From Chromatiales bacterium (GTDB lineage: Bacteria; Pseudomonadota; Gammaproteobacteria; Xanthomonadales; SZUA-36): 47,596 bases of DNA. The notes under the pieces are model-generated. The model did not search any database. It saw nothing but the letters and a program-made list of their open reading frames with translations, and was not told the origin of the DNA. The translations under genes were made by a program, and so were the position numbers. Below, piece by piece: positions 7,536 through 20,130 of the stretch. How positions within the stretch are numbered: the stretch's first letter is position 1; each line of letters begins with the position of its first letter. The stretch covers positions 1 through 47,596 of the forward strand of contig JAHEFS010000008.1 of the NCBI GenBank assembly GCA_024640045.1, in the 5' to 3' direction.

Positions 7536-9353
7536 CTACAACTGGTATGCGAAGGACAAGACCAGGCTCAATAACACCCAGATCATCAGGGTCAGTGGCG
7601 TACCGACACGCACGAAATCGCCGAATTTGTAGCCGCCTGCGTTCATCACCAGCAGGTTGGTCTTGTAAGCCATCGGCGTAACGAAACTCAGGTTGGCGCC
7701 AAACAGCACGGCCAACACGAAAGGCTCCAGGGGCAACCCAAGTTCAGTCGCAATACTGATCGCGATGGGGGTTCCGATCACGGCCGCGGCATTGTTGGAA
7801 ACAACGTTGGTCAACACCGCCATGAGCAACATCAGCAATGCCAGAACCATGGACGGCGACATCCCCATGGTGGACACCAGGAAAACCTGGGCCAGGTAAT
7901 CCGCCCCGTGAGTCCTCATCAACGCCGCACCCAGGGCCAACGAAGCTACGATGATCAGAATGACCTGCGCACTCAGCGCCTGCGTGGCATCACGCCAGGA
8001 CAAGCAACCGGTGATGATCAACACGAAACACCCAAGCAGCGCGCTGATATGAATGGGCAACAGGCCGAAGGCCGCCAGGCACACCACCGAGACCATGGTT
8101 ACCAACGCCAAAGGCGCCTTGCGGGTGTGGGGCATGTCCGTAGTACTGTCCAGAACCAGCAGTTCACCGCCACGCTTAAGCGCGGAGATATCCTGAGATT
8201 TACCCTGCACCAACAACACGTCACTCGCGCGCAACTTTCGTTGGTGCAGGCCCGGGGAGCGAAACCCCATGACGCCACCGGCGTGATGCAGAGCCAGTAC
8301 CTGCAAGCTGTACTGCTGCTTCAGCCGTGCTTCACCCAACTTGAGACCATGCAGGCGTGAGCCACCAATCACAGCGACTTCCGCCAGCTGCTGGCTGCCC
8401 CCGCCAGCCTCCATCTCGGCGCCTTCTGCGATCAACTCGGCATTCAGCAGCGCCTTGAACTCTCGTAGCTTTTCGACCGTGTCAGAGACCAGCAACTTGT
8501 CACCAGCTTTGACCGTGACATCGGGCAAAGGTGAGATCACCAGGCTGCTACCACGCAGGATACGTTGAATCTGCATCTGGTTGGCCGTTTTCTTGAATAC
8601 TTCGGCCAGGCGCTGCCCGACCAGGTCGTTATCTTCTGGTATGGCCAATTGCGCCTCGAAGACCCGGGTACTGGCATCGACCATTGGCGGTTTGCGCTCC
8701 GGAATCATGCGCGGGGCCACCAGCCACAGATACAGTATCGCGGCACCGCCAGCGATCAACACCGGTGGCAGAAAGTCGAACATGCCAAACCGCTCCATAC
8801 CCATGTCGGCCGCCACCGCCACGACCAGCAGGTTGGTCGAAGTACCGATGGTAGTGCTCATGCCCCCCACCAGGGTCGCCAGCCCCATGGGCAGCAGCAC
8901 ACCCGAAGTCGAGGTGTTGTTGCGCAGCGCCGCGCCAATCAGCATGGGCAGCATCAGCACCACGATGGGCGTGTTGTTCATGAACGCGCTGAGGAAAGCG
9001 CCCAGCACGAGGGTAGCCAACAAGGCAAACTTGGGGCTTCTTTTCCAGAAGCGAGCCAACCGGCGAGCGACAGGCTCCAGGGCACCGGTTCGCACCAGGG
9101 CGTGGCCAGCGATCATCAGGGAACAAACGGCGACCAGCGCTTCGTGCCCAAAACCGTGAAAGAAGTCCACGGGATTGAGCCGTTCGGTGCCAGTGTCATA
9201 GGGAAAAAGCTCGAACCCGACCACCAGGGCCACCAGCACAAACAGGCTCGAAGACTCCAGTGGAATCTTTTCCCGCGTGAACAGATAAAGTGCGACGCCA
9301 GTCAACACAAGGATCGCAACGGCGTGCTCGTTGGGAAGAGCCGGAAAGTCCAT
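7536..9353 (-). CDS. SLC13-family anion permease with two RCK_C domains
   Basis: A 605-residue inner-membrane transporter of the divalent anion:sodium symporter superfamily. Hydrophobic helices flank a central soluble region (about residues 228-395) that contains two TrkA-C/RCK_C modules (each ending in a DKLLVSDTVEKL- or SDVLLVQGKSQDI-type strand). The repeated substrate/ion motifs MNNTPIVVLMLP and VVSNNAAAVIGTP mark the two halves. This architecture is common in sulfate, dicarboxylate or silicate-annotated permeases; the substrate cannot be assigned from sequence. The ATG has ACAGGAGC at good spacing. It is divergent from the lipoprotein gene. Confidence 0.9.
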   Translation of the reverse strand: MDFPALPNEHAVAILVLTGVALYLFTREKIPLESSSLFVLVALVVGFELFPYDTGTERLNPVDFFHGFGHEALVAVCSLMIAGHALVRTGALEPVARRLARFWKRSPKFALLATLVLGAFLSAFMNNTPIVVLMLPMLIGAALRNNTSTSGVLLPMGLATLVGGMSTTIGTSTNLLVVAVAADMGMERFGMFDFLPPVLIAGGAAILYLWLVAPRMIPERKPPMVDASTRVFEAQLAIPEDNDLVGQRLAEVFKKTANQMQIQRILRGSSLVISPLPDVTVKAGDKLLVSDTVEKLREFKALLNAELIAEGAEMEAGGGSQQLAEVAVIGGSRLHGLKLGEARLKQQYSLQVLALHHAGGVMGFRSPGLHQRKLRASDVLLVQGKSQDISALKRGGELLVLDSTTDMPHTRKAPLALVTMVSVVCLAAFGLLPIHISALLGCFVLIITGCLSWRDATQALSAQVILIIVASLALGAALMRTHGADYLAQVFLVSTMGMSPSMVLALLMLLMAVLTNVVSNNAAAVIGTPIAISIATELGLPLEPFVLAVLFGANLSFVTPMAYKTNLLVMNAGGYKFGDFVRVGTPLTLMIWVLLSLVLSFAYQL

Positions 9354-9437
9354 AACTCACTGCTCCTGTTTCCAGCACGATATTAGCCGATTATGGGAAA
9401 ATAGTTCGGTTTGAGCGGCTGTTCCGGTTTGCCCGGA

Positions 9438-9462
9438 GGTTTCATTCTGTCAAAATGAAACC
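9438..9462 (+). promoter_or_regulatory. hairpin abutting the lipoprotein start codon
   Basis: Perfect nine-base inverted repeat GGTTTCATT (9438-9446) / AATGAAACC (9454-9462) with loop CTGTCAA, ending on the base before the ATG at 9463. The best Shine-Dalgarno, GGAGG at 9435-9439, is 23 bases from the ATG in linear sequence but would be brought next to it if the hairpin folds. A three-codon ORF (ATG AAA CCA TGA, 9455-9466) overlaps the true start. Confidence 0.5.
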
Positions 9463-13120
<3,658 letters not shown>

Positions 13121-13148
13121 ACCCTAACCCCAAGCGCTTTTCGGCGCG

Positions 13149-16100
13149 CTAACTGGCAGCCAGGCTGGCTGCCTCTTCGATGTCCACCTGCACCAGGCGT
13201 GATACTCCCGGCTCGCGCATGGTCACGCCGCTGAGCTGGTTCATCGTTTCCATCGTGATCTTGTTGTGCGTCACGACAATGAACTGAACCGCCTCCGACA
13301 TTTCCTTCACCAGCGTGGAGAACCGGCCCACGTTGGCATCATCCAATGGCGCATCCACTTCGTCAAGCAGGCAGAACGGAGCCGGGTTGAGTCGGAAAAT
13401 AGCGAAGACGAAGGAGACTGCAGTCAGTGCCTTCTCGCCACCCGACAACAGGTGGATGCTGGAAACGCGCTTTCCGGGTGGACGTGCCATGATGCTGACG
13501 CCGGTCGTCAGCAGATCTTCGCCGGTCAACTCCAGGTAGGCATGACCGCCACCAAACAGGCGGGGAAAGAGTTCCTGGATACCCTTGTTCACCATCTCGA
13601 AGGTGTCCTTGAACCGCGTGCGGGTCTTACGGTCGATCTTGGCAATGGCATTTTCCAGGGTGGTCAGCGCCTGTACCAGGTCGTCGTTCTGGGAATCAAG
13701 GTATTCCTTGCGCTTGAGCTCTTCTTCGTACTCCTGGATCGCCGCGAGATTGACCGGCTCGAGGCGGGTAATCCGCATACCGAGACGCTCGATTTCCTCC
13801 TGCCAGGCTTCGCTGGTGGCATCATCCGGAAGCAGTTCAGCCAGTTCCTCGATATTGCCCTCGTTGGCCTCCACCTGGCGCTGCAGGCTGCGGGCATGCA
13901 ATTCCACTTCCTGCTGTTCCAGCCGTGCGCGTTCCAGGTTTTGCCGCTGTTCGTCCACTTTCAGCACTGATTCCTGCCGCACTGCATCCTGCTGCCGGTA
14001 GTGCTCTTCCAATTCCTGGGTTCCCTGGCGCGCTGCGGCCAGGCGTTTTTCCACTTCGATTCTTTGGGCCAGGAGTTGGTCCATTTCCGCCTTGTGCTCG
14101 ACCTCAGGGTCTGCTTCGGTCGCAATCTGCTCGCTCAAGGCCAGATAGCGCTGCTGCAACTGATTGACCTGTGAATCCATGCGTTCCAGTGACTGACGCA
14201 AAGAATCCAGGCTGGCCCGATGCGATCGCGCATCCAGCGCCAGCGTGTGGCTGCTGTCCCTCGCCGTCAGTGCTGCGGCCCGCGCGCTGTCGCGACGCTG
14301 CAGCAACTCGGACCGCCGCCGGTCCAGTTCGGTCCGGCGAGCTTCGCTGCCAGCCATCTTCTCCAACGCCGCATCGAGTTCCTTGCGTGCGGACTTGACG
14401 CTCCCGGCATCCTGTTGCTGCTGTTGCTCCAGGCGCCCCAATTCTTCGCTGATCTGCTCACTGCGTCGCGTCAGGTAGGAGACTCGATCCCGCTCGCTTC
14501 CGAGCTTACCTTCCAGTTCAGAACGCGAACGATGCAAGTCGTTAACCCTCGCCTGCAATTCCTGGATAGTAGATTCCAGGCCCTGGATACCGTCCCTGGC
14601 CTTGTCGTTGTCCTTCCGCTGCTTGTGCCACTGCGAGCGAACCGCGCCGACTTCGTCTTTTAACCGGGCGATCTCCTGCTCGCGCTCCAGCTTACCGGCC
14701 TTGCCGCCGCCGGATCGCGCCACCCGCACCCAACCCGGTCCAATCCATTCACCAGCGCGGGTAATCGCCGATTCCTCGCCCGCAACGCCATCAAAATATT
14801 CGATCGCGGCACCGAGGTCTTCCGCCACCATGACGTGATTGAGCTTGGCCATGACAGTATCGGGGGCCTTGACCTTCTCGGCCAGGGAACCCGAACGCGG
14901 CCGAACGTGTCCGCTGGCATCGTTTAAAATTCCAAGCGAGGCCCCCTCCAGATCGCCCAGGCGCTCCGCCGGGCGACGAGGGTTGGCACTGACAACGAAA
15001 TCCAGCCACTCTCCCAACACCGTCTCGACCGCAGCTTCCCAACCCTTGTCGGTCTGAATGGAAGACAGCAACCGGGGCGCGTCAGCCAAATCCTGACGCT
15101 GTAGCCAGGCTTCAGCTCCATTGGATTCCCGGGCCGCCTTCTGCAGGGCCTTGAGCGCCTCCAGCCGTCCTTCCAGCGTGTGCAGCGTACCTTGCAAACC
15201 ATTCTCATGCTCGGCACCCTGACGCAGGTTGTCTTGTCCCTCGGCCAGTTCCAGCCGCAATTGCTCAAGTTCCCGCTGTTTACGATCCTCATCACCAAGG
15301 ACGGCCTGGCTCTTTTTGACCAGGTCCTCGATCGTTTCATTCAAGGGCACGATATCCACGCCTTCGGTCTGCTTCTCGAGCTCCGACTTGCGGTCGACTG
15401 CCGACACCATGCGCTGATCCAGCACCTCGATTCGCGCCCTCAGTTGATCGGCCGTACGACTCAGATCCTTGCTTTCCTGGTACTGGACTTCCAGCTGGTC
15501 CTGCCAACCCTGAACTTCCGCTTCAGCCGCCAGCAGCTCCTGTTCGGCGGCGGACTCGGCTTCCTGGGCCTTGCGCAGCTCGGGATCGGTCCTGGCGAGT
15601 TTTTGGGTCAGATCCTCGACCTGGGCCCGGTCCAGCACCATGTGCTGCTCCAGGTCCTTAAGTGAGCCGGAGACCTCCTCGTACTCTTTCTTCTGGCGAG
15701 CCTGAATCTCACGGCTGTGCTGAATGGTCTGTTCCAGCCGGGCAATATCGCTACCTACGGAATACAACTCGGCCTGTACCTCGTTGAATTGCTCAGTGGC
15801 CTCAGCCTGTTGTTGATGGATTTGCTCCAGCTCGCGTTCGGCTGAACGCTGCGCGGCCAGGTGTTGCTGCAGGGTGGTTTCCTGCTGCTGTAAACCCTCT
15901 TTTCCACTGGCGGCCACCACCATCTGGTCTCGCCATTGCAAGGCGAGCAAGCGGGATTCGAGTTCACGCCGCTGCTTTTTCAGCTTGCTGTAGCGCTCGG
16001 CGGCACGCGCCTGGCGTTTCAGGCGATCGAGGTGAGCGCCTACTTCGTCGCGCAAATCTGAAAGCCGCTCGAGGTTCTCCCGCGTGTGACGAATCCGGTT

Positions 16101-16643
16101 CTCCGTTTCCCGGCGTCGTTCCTTGTACTTCGAAATGCCGGCCGCCTCTTCCAGGTGCGAGCGGATGTCTTCCGGCTTCGCCTCGACTACCTGGGAAATC
16201 ATGCCCTGTTCGATAATCGAGTAGCTCTTCGACCCCAGCCCTGTACCCAGGAACAGGTCACGGATGTCTTTGCGGCGGCACCGGGTTCCATTCAGCGTGT
16301 AGTGCGAAATGCCGTCCCGGCCGACGATGCGCTTGACAGAAATTTCGTTGAAACGCGCGAACTCACCGCCGACCTTGCCGTCGGAATTGTCAAAGACCAA
16401 TTCGACCGTGGCGGTACCGACCGGCTTGCGGGTCGAGGAGCCGGAGAAAATGACGTCTGACATCAACTCGCCGCGGAGCACCCGGGCCGAGCCTTCGCCC
16501 ATGACCCAGCGCACGGCATCGATGACGTTCGACTTGCCGCACCCGTTGGGGCCGACCACGCCGGTCAGGTTGGTTGGCGCCTGGAAGGTGGTGGCGTCGA
16601 CAAAGGATTTGAAACCCGCCAGCTTGATTGCAGTTAGTCGCAT
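13149..16643 (-). CDS. smc: chromosome segregation protein SMC
   Basis: A 1164-residue structural-maintenance-of-chromosomes ATPase. The N-terminal head has Walker A (GPNGCGKS, residues 31-38). Two long coiled-coil arms, rich in Glu, Gln, Arg and Leu, flank a hinge (about residues 520-650). The C-terminal head has the signature LSGGEKALTA and Walker B (FCLLDEVDAPLDDANV). With the ScpA and ScpB encoded at 18579-20130 it would form the condensin ring that compacts and individualises sister chromosomes. Enterics use MukBEF instead, so this supports a non-enteric host. It is divergent from queF with a 66-base gap. Confidence 0.97.
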   Translation of the reverse strand: MRLTAIKLAGFKSFVDATTFQAPTNLTGVVGPNGCGKSNVIDAVRWVMGEGSARVLRGELMSDVIFSGSSTRKPVGTATVELVFDNSDGKVGGEFARFNEISVKRIVGRDGISHYTLNGTRCRRKDIRDLFLGTGLGSKSYSIIEQGMISQVVEAKPEDIRSHLEEAAGISKYKERRRETENRIRHTRENLERLSDLRDEVGAHLDRLKRQARAAERYSKLKKQRRELESRLLALQWRDQMVVAASGKEGLQQQETTLQQHLAAQRSAERELEQIHQQQAEATEQFNEVQAELYSVGSDIARLEQTIQHSREIQARQKKEYEEVSGSLKDLEQHMVLDRAQVEDLTQKLARTDPELRKAQEAESAAEQELLAAEAEVQGWQDQLEVQYQESKDLSRTADQLRARIEVLDQRMVSAVDRKSELEKQTEGVDIVPLNETIEDLVKKSQAVLGDEDRKQRELEQLRLELAEGQDNLRQGAEHENGLQGTLHTLEGRLEALKALQKAARESNGAEAWLQRQDLADAPRLLSSIQTDKGWEAAVETVLGEWLDFVVSANPRRPAERLGDLEGASLGILNDASGHVRPRSGSLAEKVKAPDTVMAKLNHVMVAEDLGAAIEYFDGVAGEESAITRAGEWIGPGWVRVARSGGGKAGKLEREQEIARLKDEVGAVRSQWHKQRKDNDKARDGIQGLESTIQELQARVNDLHRSRSELEGKLGSERDRVSYLTRRSEQISEELGRLEQQQQQDAGSVKSARKELDAALEKMAGSEARRTELDRRRSELLQRRDSARAAALTARDSSHTLALDARSHRASLDSLRQSLERMDSQVNQLQQRYLALSEQIATEADPEVEHKAEMDQLLAQRIEVEKRLAAARQGTQELEEHYRQQDAVRQESVLKVDEQRQNLERARLEQQEVELHARSLQRQVEANEGNIEELAELLPDDATSEAWQEEIERLGMRITRLEPVNLAAIQEYEEELKRKEYLDSQNDDLVQALTTLENAIAKIDRKTRTRFKDTFEMVNKGIQELFPRLFGGGHAYLELTGEDLLTTGVSIMARPPGKRVSSIHLLSGGEKALTAVSFVFAIFRLNPAPFCLLDEVDAPLDDANVGRFSTLVKEMSEAVQFIVVTHNKITMETMNQLSGVTMREPGVSRLVQVDIEEAASLAAS

Positions 16644-16646
16644 GGA

Positions 16647-16675
16647 TTGAATCTGTCACCCGGGATGCGTAGAGT
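16647..16675 (+). promoter_or_regulatory. queF promoter
   Basis: TTGAAT (16647-16652), a 17-base spacer and TAGAGT (16670-16675), giving a leader of about 28 bases with TTGGAG before the ATG at 16710. The -10 and the following GCCC closely resemble the tRNA-Leu promoter at 26187-26215. The leader is too short and unlike a preQ1 riboswitch. Confidence 0.5.
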
Positions 16676-16709
16676 GCCCGTCCTGTTTTAGTTTGTTTGG
16701 AGTCCGAAG

Positions 16710-17099
16710 ATGGTCACCCAACCGAGCAGGGACCTCGAATTGTTCCCCAACCCCCAGCCGGAGCGCGATTATACCATTCGCATCCGGATGCCGGAGTTCA
16801 CTTGTTTGTGTCCGAAGACGGGGCAACCCGACTTCGCGACCCTGTTGCTGGAGTATATTCCGAACCGGATGTGTGTCGAGCTCAAATCCCTGAAGTTTTA
16901 TATCTGGAGCTTTCGGGATCAGGGCGCCTTTCATGAAGCCGTCACCAACCAGATGCTGGATGACCTCGTCACCGCCACGGAGCCACGCTTCATGCGCCTG
17001 ACCGCCATTTTCAATGTCCGCGGCGGTATCGATACCACGGTGGTAGCCGAACACCGCGAGGACGGTTGGCAGGCGCCTCCGCCGGTCGAGTTGCCCTGA
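16710..17099 (+). CDS. queF: NADPH-dependent preQ0 reductase (QueF type I)
   Basis: A 129-residue T-fold enzyme reducing the nitrile of 7-cyano-7-deazaguanine (preQ0) to the amine preQ1 in queuosine synthesis. The active-site Cys34 and Asp41 lie in [11 protein letters not shown]. The QueF NADPH motif is ELKSLKFY (residues 57-64), and the His75-Glu76 pair in AFHEAV binds the substrate. The short length is that of the unimodular type I (B. subtilis-like) form rather than the 280-residue E. coli type II. The last queuosine step, queG, is at 38219. The start is supported by a promoter and Shine-Dalgarno. Confidence 0.95.
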   Translation: MVTQPSRDLELFPNPQPERDYTIRIRMPEFTCLCPKTGQPDFATLLLEYIPNRMCVELKSLKFYIWSFRDQGAFHEAVTNQMLDDLVTATEPRFMRLTAIFNVRGGIDTTVVAEHREDGWQAPPPVELP

Positions 17100-17118
17100 G
17101 CCACCGGGCAGCTGCGGA

Positions 17119-17394
17119 TTACAGCTCGTCACTCGCGGTGGCTTCGATAGCGAGGGCGTGGATGTCGGTCACCATCAAGTCGCCCAGCGCCTGATAAATC
17201 GCCCGGTGCCGGGCCAGCGGTGACTGGCCATTGAAGATTTCGGCCACGACAAAAACCCGGAAATGCCCACGTCCGTCACGAGCGCCGGCGTGACCCACGT
17301 GCAGGTGTCCTTCATCCTCCACCAACAGCGACTCCGGCCGCAACGCACTTTCCAGGCGCTGCCTGATTGCTTCCATCCTTTCAGCGGAGTCCAT
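17119..17394 (-). CDS. bolA: BolA family protein
   Basis: A 91-residue class II KH-like protein: an N-terminal helix (RMEAIRQRLESAL), HLHVGHAGARDGRGHFRVFVV with candidate [2Fe-2S]-ligand His residues, NGQSPLARHRAIYQAL, and a final IHALAIEA strand. BolA proteins pair with monothiol glutaredoxins in iron-sulfur trafficking and affect cell shape and stress responses. The start ATG overlaps the TGA of the preceding yciI-like gene by one base (TGATG), so the two are coupled. The frame also extends upstream, but that would run through the neighbour. Confidence 0.92.
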   Translation of the reverse strand: MDSAERMEAIRQRLESALRPESLLVEDEGHLHVGHAGARDGRGHFRVFVVAEIFNGQSPLARHRAIYQALGDLMVTDIHALAIEATASDEL

Positions 17395-17696
17395 CAGGGC
17401 AATACTCGCTTGAACGGCGAAACTTCCACTGACTCGTAGACACCGGCCATCACATAAGGATCGGCATCGGCCCACGTTCGAGCGGCTTCAAGCGATTCGA
17501 ACCGGGCGATCACCAGGGAACCTGAGAATCCGGCTGGCCCAGGATCTGCGGCATCGATGGCCGGCCGGGGTCCGGCCACCAATAAACGCCCCACGTTCTG
17601 CAATTCAACCAGACGTTCCAGGTGAGCAGGGCGCGCCGACAATCTATCGTCGAGGCTGTTTTCTCGATCCCGCGCATAAATGACGTACCACAGCAA
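17394..17696 (-). CDS. YciI-like protein
   Basis: A 100-residue YCII-domain protein ([14 protein letters not shown] at the start; [59 protein letters not shown]). The fold is a dimeric alpha-beta barrel related to muconolactone isomerase; function in bacteria is uncertain. An ATG at 17720 opens the frame, but family members begin MLWYVIYA, and a GAGGAG lies six bases before a TTG at 17696 encoding exactly that, so the TTG start is chosen. It sits directly before bolA. Confidence 0.85.
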   Translation of the reverse strand: MLWYVIYARDRENSLDDRLSARPAHLERLVELQNVGRLLVAGPRPAIDAADPGPAGFSGSLVIARFESLEAARTWADADPYVMAGVYESVEVSPFKRVLP

Positions 17697-17840
17697 GACG
17701 TTCTCCTCACCCACAATCATGCCTGAAGCTTACGTGCAGGCACGCCTTCTCTCAAGCTCTGTTTCCCTGGTCGGCAAAGCGCTGCCCAAATGCCGCCTGT
17801 CATCTTGCCGATAACACTGTCGGATGAGCGCACGCGTAGG

Positions 17841-17846
17841 TAAAAT
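17841..17846 (+). promoter_or_regulatory. -10 element of the yciO-like gene
   Basis: TAAAAT followed by GCCCGGG, 28 bases before the ATG at 17874. No clear -35 at standard spacing. The discriminator resembles those of several other promoters in the window. Confidence 0.4.
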
Positions 17847-17873
17847 GCCCGGGTTACGCAGGAATCGGGAGTC

Positions 17874-18491
17874 ATGAGCGAGCGAGTCACTATCAGGGTC
17901 GAGAGCATCAAGCCAAGGCAGGTGGAGCACATCGTGGGTGTGCTGGTCCGCGGCGGATTAATTGCCTATCCCACCGACTCCGGTTATGCGCTGGGGTGGC
18001 GAGCGGATAACCGCAAAGCCCGTGACCGTGTCATCCGCCTGCGCCAGTTGAGCCGGAACCACCCGTTTACTTACTGCTGCCGCAGTCTGTCAGATGTGGG
18101 CCATCTGACCAAGGTAGGTAACCAGGGCCACCGCCTGATCCGCCAGCTGACACCCGGGCCTTACACTTTTATCCTGACGGCTACCAGCCGCGTACCCCGC
18201 ACCGCCAAGACGCAAAAACGCCACACCATCGGCGTGCGCATCCCCGATCATCCCCTGGTGCAGGCACTGCTGGCATCACTGGATGAGCCCTTGCTCAGTT
18301 CCTCACTGATCCTGCCGGACCCGAGCGAAGAAATCCTTGACAGCGAGGATCTCTACGACGAAATCCACGGTGAAGTGGATCTGTTCGTCGATGCCGGCTT
18401 CTGTCCCCTGGAGCCGACCACTCTGCTCGATCTGACCGGCAGTCACCCCGTGGTGCTGCGACGTGGCACCGGCGTGATAGACTTTCTCTGA
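17874..18491 (+). CDS. yciO: YciO-type Sua5/YrdC family protein
   Basis: A 205-residue YrdC-like protein. The core reads GGLIAYPTDSGYALGWRADN, RVIRLRQLSRNHPFTYCCRSLSDVGHL, TPGPYTFILTATSRVPRTAK, KRHTIGVRIPDHPLV and EPTTLLDLTG. This matches the YciO subgroup rather than TsaC/Sua5, which make threonylcarbamoyl-AMP for tRNA t6A. Whether YciO proteins share that activity in vivo is unsettled. TsaE, a genuine t6A-complex protein, is encoded at 36227. The gene is followed by scpA on the same strand, 87 bases to the chosen ATG. Confidence 0.88.
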   Translation: MSERVTIRVESIKPRQVEHIVGVLVRGGLIAYPTDSGYALGWRADNRKARDRVIRLRQLSRNHPFTYCCRSLSDVGHLTKVGNQGHRLIRQLTPGPYTFILTATSRVPRTAKTQKRHTIGVRIPDHPLVQALLASLDEPLLSSSLILPDPSEEILDSEDLYDEIHGEVDLFVDAGFCPLEPTTLLDLTGSHPVVLRRGTGVIDFL

Positions 18492-18578
18492 GCACGCCGG
18501 ACGATCAATTTGGAACCTACGACGGAACAGACAAGCACGGGCCCAGCAGTCCAGGAAGAAACAGTACACCAGGGTGAA

Positions 18579-19376
18579 ATGCCCTTCGCTGTCGTCCAGG
18601 GGCAACCGTACACCGAGATACCGCACGACCTGTACATCCCGCCGGATGCGCTGGAGGTTATCCTCGAGGCCTTCGAAGGCCCGTTGGATCTGTTGCTCTA
18701 CCTGATCCGCCGCCAGAATCTCAATATCCTGGATATCCCCATTGCTGAAATCACCCGGCAATACACCAAGTACATCGAATTGCTGCAGGACTTGCAGTTT
18801 GAACTCGCGGCGGAATACCTCGTGATGGCCGCGATCCTGGCCGAGATCAAATCACGGATGCTGCTGCCCCGGCCCACTCGCGACGATGATGAGGAGGGCG
18901 ACCCCCGCGCCGAACTGGTGCGGCGGCTGCAAGAGTACGAACGATTCAAGCAGGCCGGCGAGGACATGGACCTGCTGCCCAGGGAAGGCCGCGATTTCTG
19001 GACCGCCGGAGCCCACGTGGACGATCGTAACGTCGTGCGTCTGCCCCCTGAGGTGGACCTGCGGGAAATGCTGACCGCCTTGCGCGATGTGATGAGCCGG
19101 GCGGCGTTGTTTACCCGCCACGCAATCCAGTCAGAACCCTTATCTATCAGGGAAAGAATGTCAATGATTATCAATACATTGCGCTCTAATCCTTACATCG
19201 AATTCCAGAAGCTTTTCACCCCTGAGGAAGGCCGTCGGGGGGTCGTGGTCAGTTTCCTGGCTTTGATGGAATTGTGCCGGGAACGCCTGGTCGACCTGGT
19301 CCAGAACGAACCCCTGGGAAGAATCTACGTCAAAGCACCCGGTGCGGAACAACAAGCGAAAGAACAAGATGACTGA
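18579..19376 (+). CDS. scpA: segregation and condensation protein A
   Basis: Kleisin subunit of the SMC-ScpAB condensin, about 265 residues. The signature is FEGPLDLLLYLIRRQNLNILDIPIAEITRQY, a helix that contacts the SMC neck (given here by position: about residues 30-60), followed by SRMLLPR and a C-terminal winged helix that binds the SMC cap. An upstream TTG at 18510 would add 23 residues; the ATG at 18579 is preferred for its AGGGTG Shine-Dalgarno at five-base spacing. Its 3' end overlaps scpB by eight bases. Confidence 0.94.
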   Translation: MPFAVVQGQPYTEIPHDLYIPPDALEVILEAFEGPLDLLLYLIRRQNLNILDIPIAEITRQYTKYIELLQDLQFELAAEYLVMAAILAEIKSRMLLPRPTRDDDEEGDPRAELVRRLQEYERFKQAGEDMDLLPREGRDFWTAGAHVDDRNVVRLPPEVDLREMLTALRDVMSRAALFTRHAIQSEPLSIRERMSMIINTLRSNPYIEFQKLFTPEEGRRGVVVSFLALMELCRERLVDLVQNEPLGRIYVKAPGAEQQAKEQDD

Positions 19377-20130
19377 ATCCGCTGAATTAAGCGCCGAGCA
19401 ACTCAAGCATATTATCGAGGCCGCCCTGCTGGCCGCGGGCGAACCACTGAACATGGCCCAGTTGGGCGCATTGTTCAGTGATGACAATCCGCCCGCCAAT
19501 GCCGAAATCGGCAAAGCGCTGGAAGCCCTGGAAAGCGATTGCCAGGATCGCGGTATCGAATTGCGCAAGGTAGCCAGCGGTTATCGCCTGCAGGTCAAAC
19601 AGGCCTACCAGGACTGGATCAGCCGGCTCTGGACCGAGCGCCCCAAGCGCTACACGCGGGCCGCGCTCGAAACGTTGGCGCTCGTGGCCTATCGCCAACC
19701 GATCACACGGGGTGAGATCGAGGAAGTGCGTGGGGTTTCACTCAGTTCGAATATCATACGAACCTTGCAGGAAAGGGACTGGATACGGGTAGTGGGACAT
19801 CGGGATGTACCCGGCAAGCCCGCCCTGTTTGGCACCACCCGCACGTTCCTGGACTACTTCAACCTGGAAAGCCTGGACGAACTGCCCACGCTGGCCGAAA
19901 TCAAGGATATGGAAAGCCTTGAACCCGAACTGGATTTGGAACCTTCCCTCTCCGTCATGAGTGATGAGGAAGATGAAGTGCCAGCGGCCATCGAGGTTGG
20001 TGACGGCGGATCCGCCATCGAAGAACCCGGGTCCGAAGGGGACGAACCTGCTGATGAGCCCGTCGGCGCAGACGAACCAGAAGCGGACCAGTTCAGCGAC
20101 GAGACTGAACAGGACACCCCCCCTGGATGA
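19369..20130 (+). CDS. scpB: segregation and condensation protein B
   Basis: A 253-residue partner of ScpA with two winged-helix domains (from LKHIIEAALLAAGEPL, and ALETLALVAYRQPITRGEIE), ending at the conserved LFGTTRTFLDYFNL. After about residue 175 comes a tail of about 75 residues very rich in Glu and Asp with Pro and Gly, and almost no basic residues, much longer than the typical core protein. It is likely disordered. The ATG overlaps the scpA stop, and the gene's own TGA overlaps the rluB ATG (ATGA), so the three are translated in tandem. Confidence 0.94.
   Translation: MTESAELSAEQLKHIIEAALLAAGEPLNMAQLGALFSDDNPPANAEIGKALEALESDCQDRGIELRKVASGYRLQVKQAYQDWISRLWTERPKRYTRAALETLALVAYRQPITRGEIEEVRGVSLSSNIIRTLQERDWIRVVGHRDVPGKPALFGTTRTFLDYFNLESLDELPTLAEIKDMESLEPELDLEPSLSVMSDEEDEVPAAIEVGDGGSAIEEPGSEGDEPADEPVGADEPEADQFSDETEQDTPPG

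Noticed and set aside
16676-16709. A preQ1 riboswitch before queF
   Set aside because: The predicted leader is about 28 bases and shows no H-type pseudoknot pattern with an A-rich tail.
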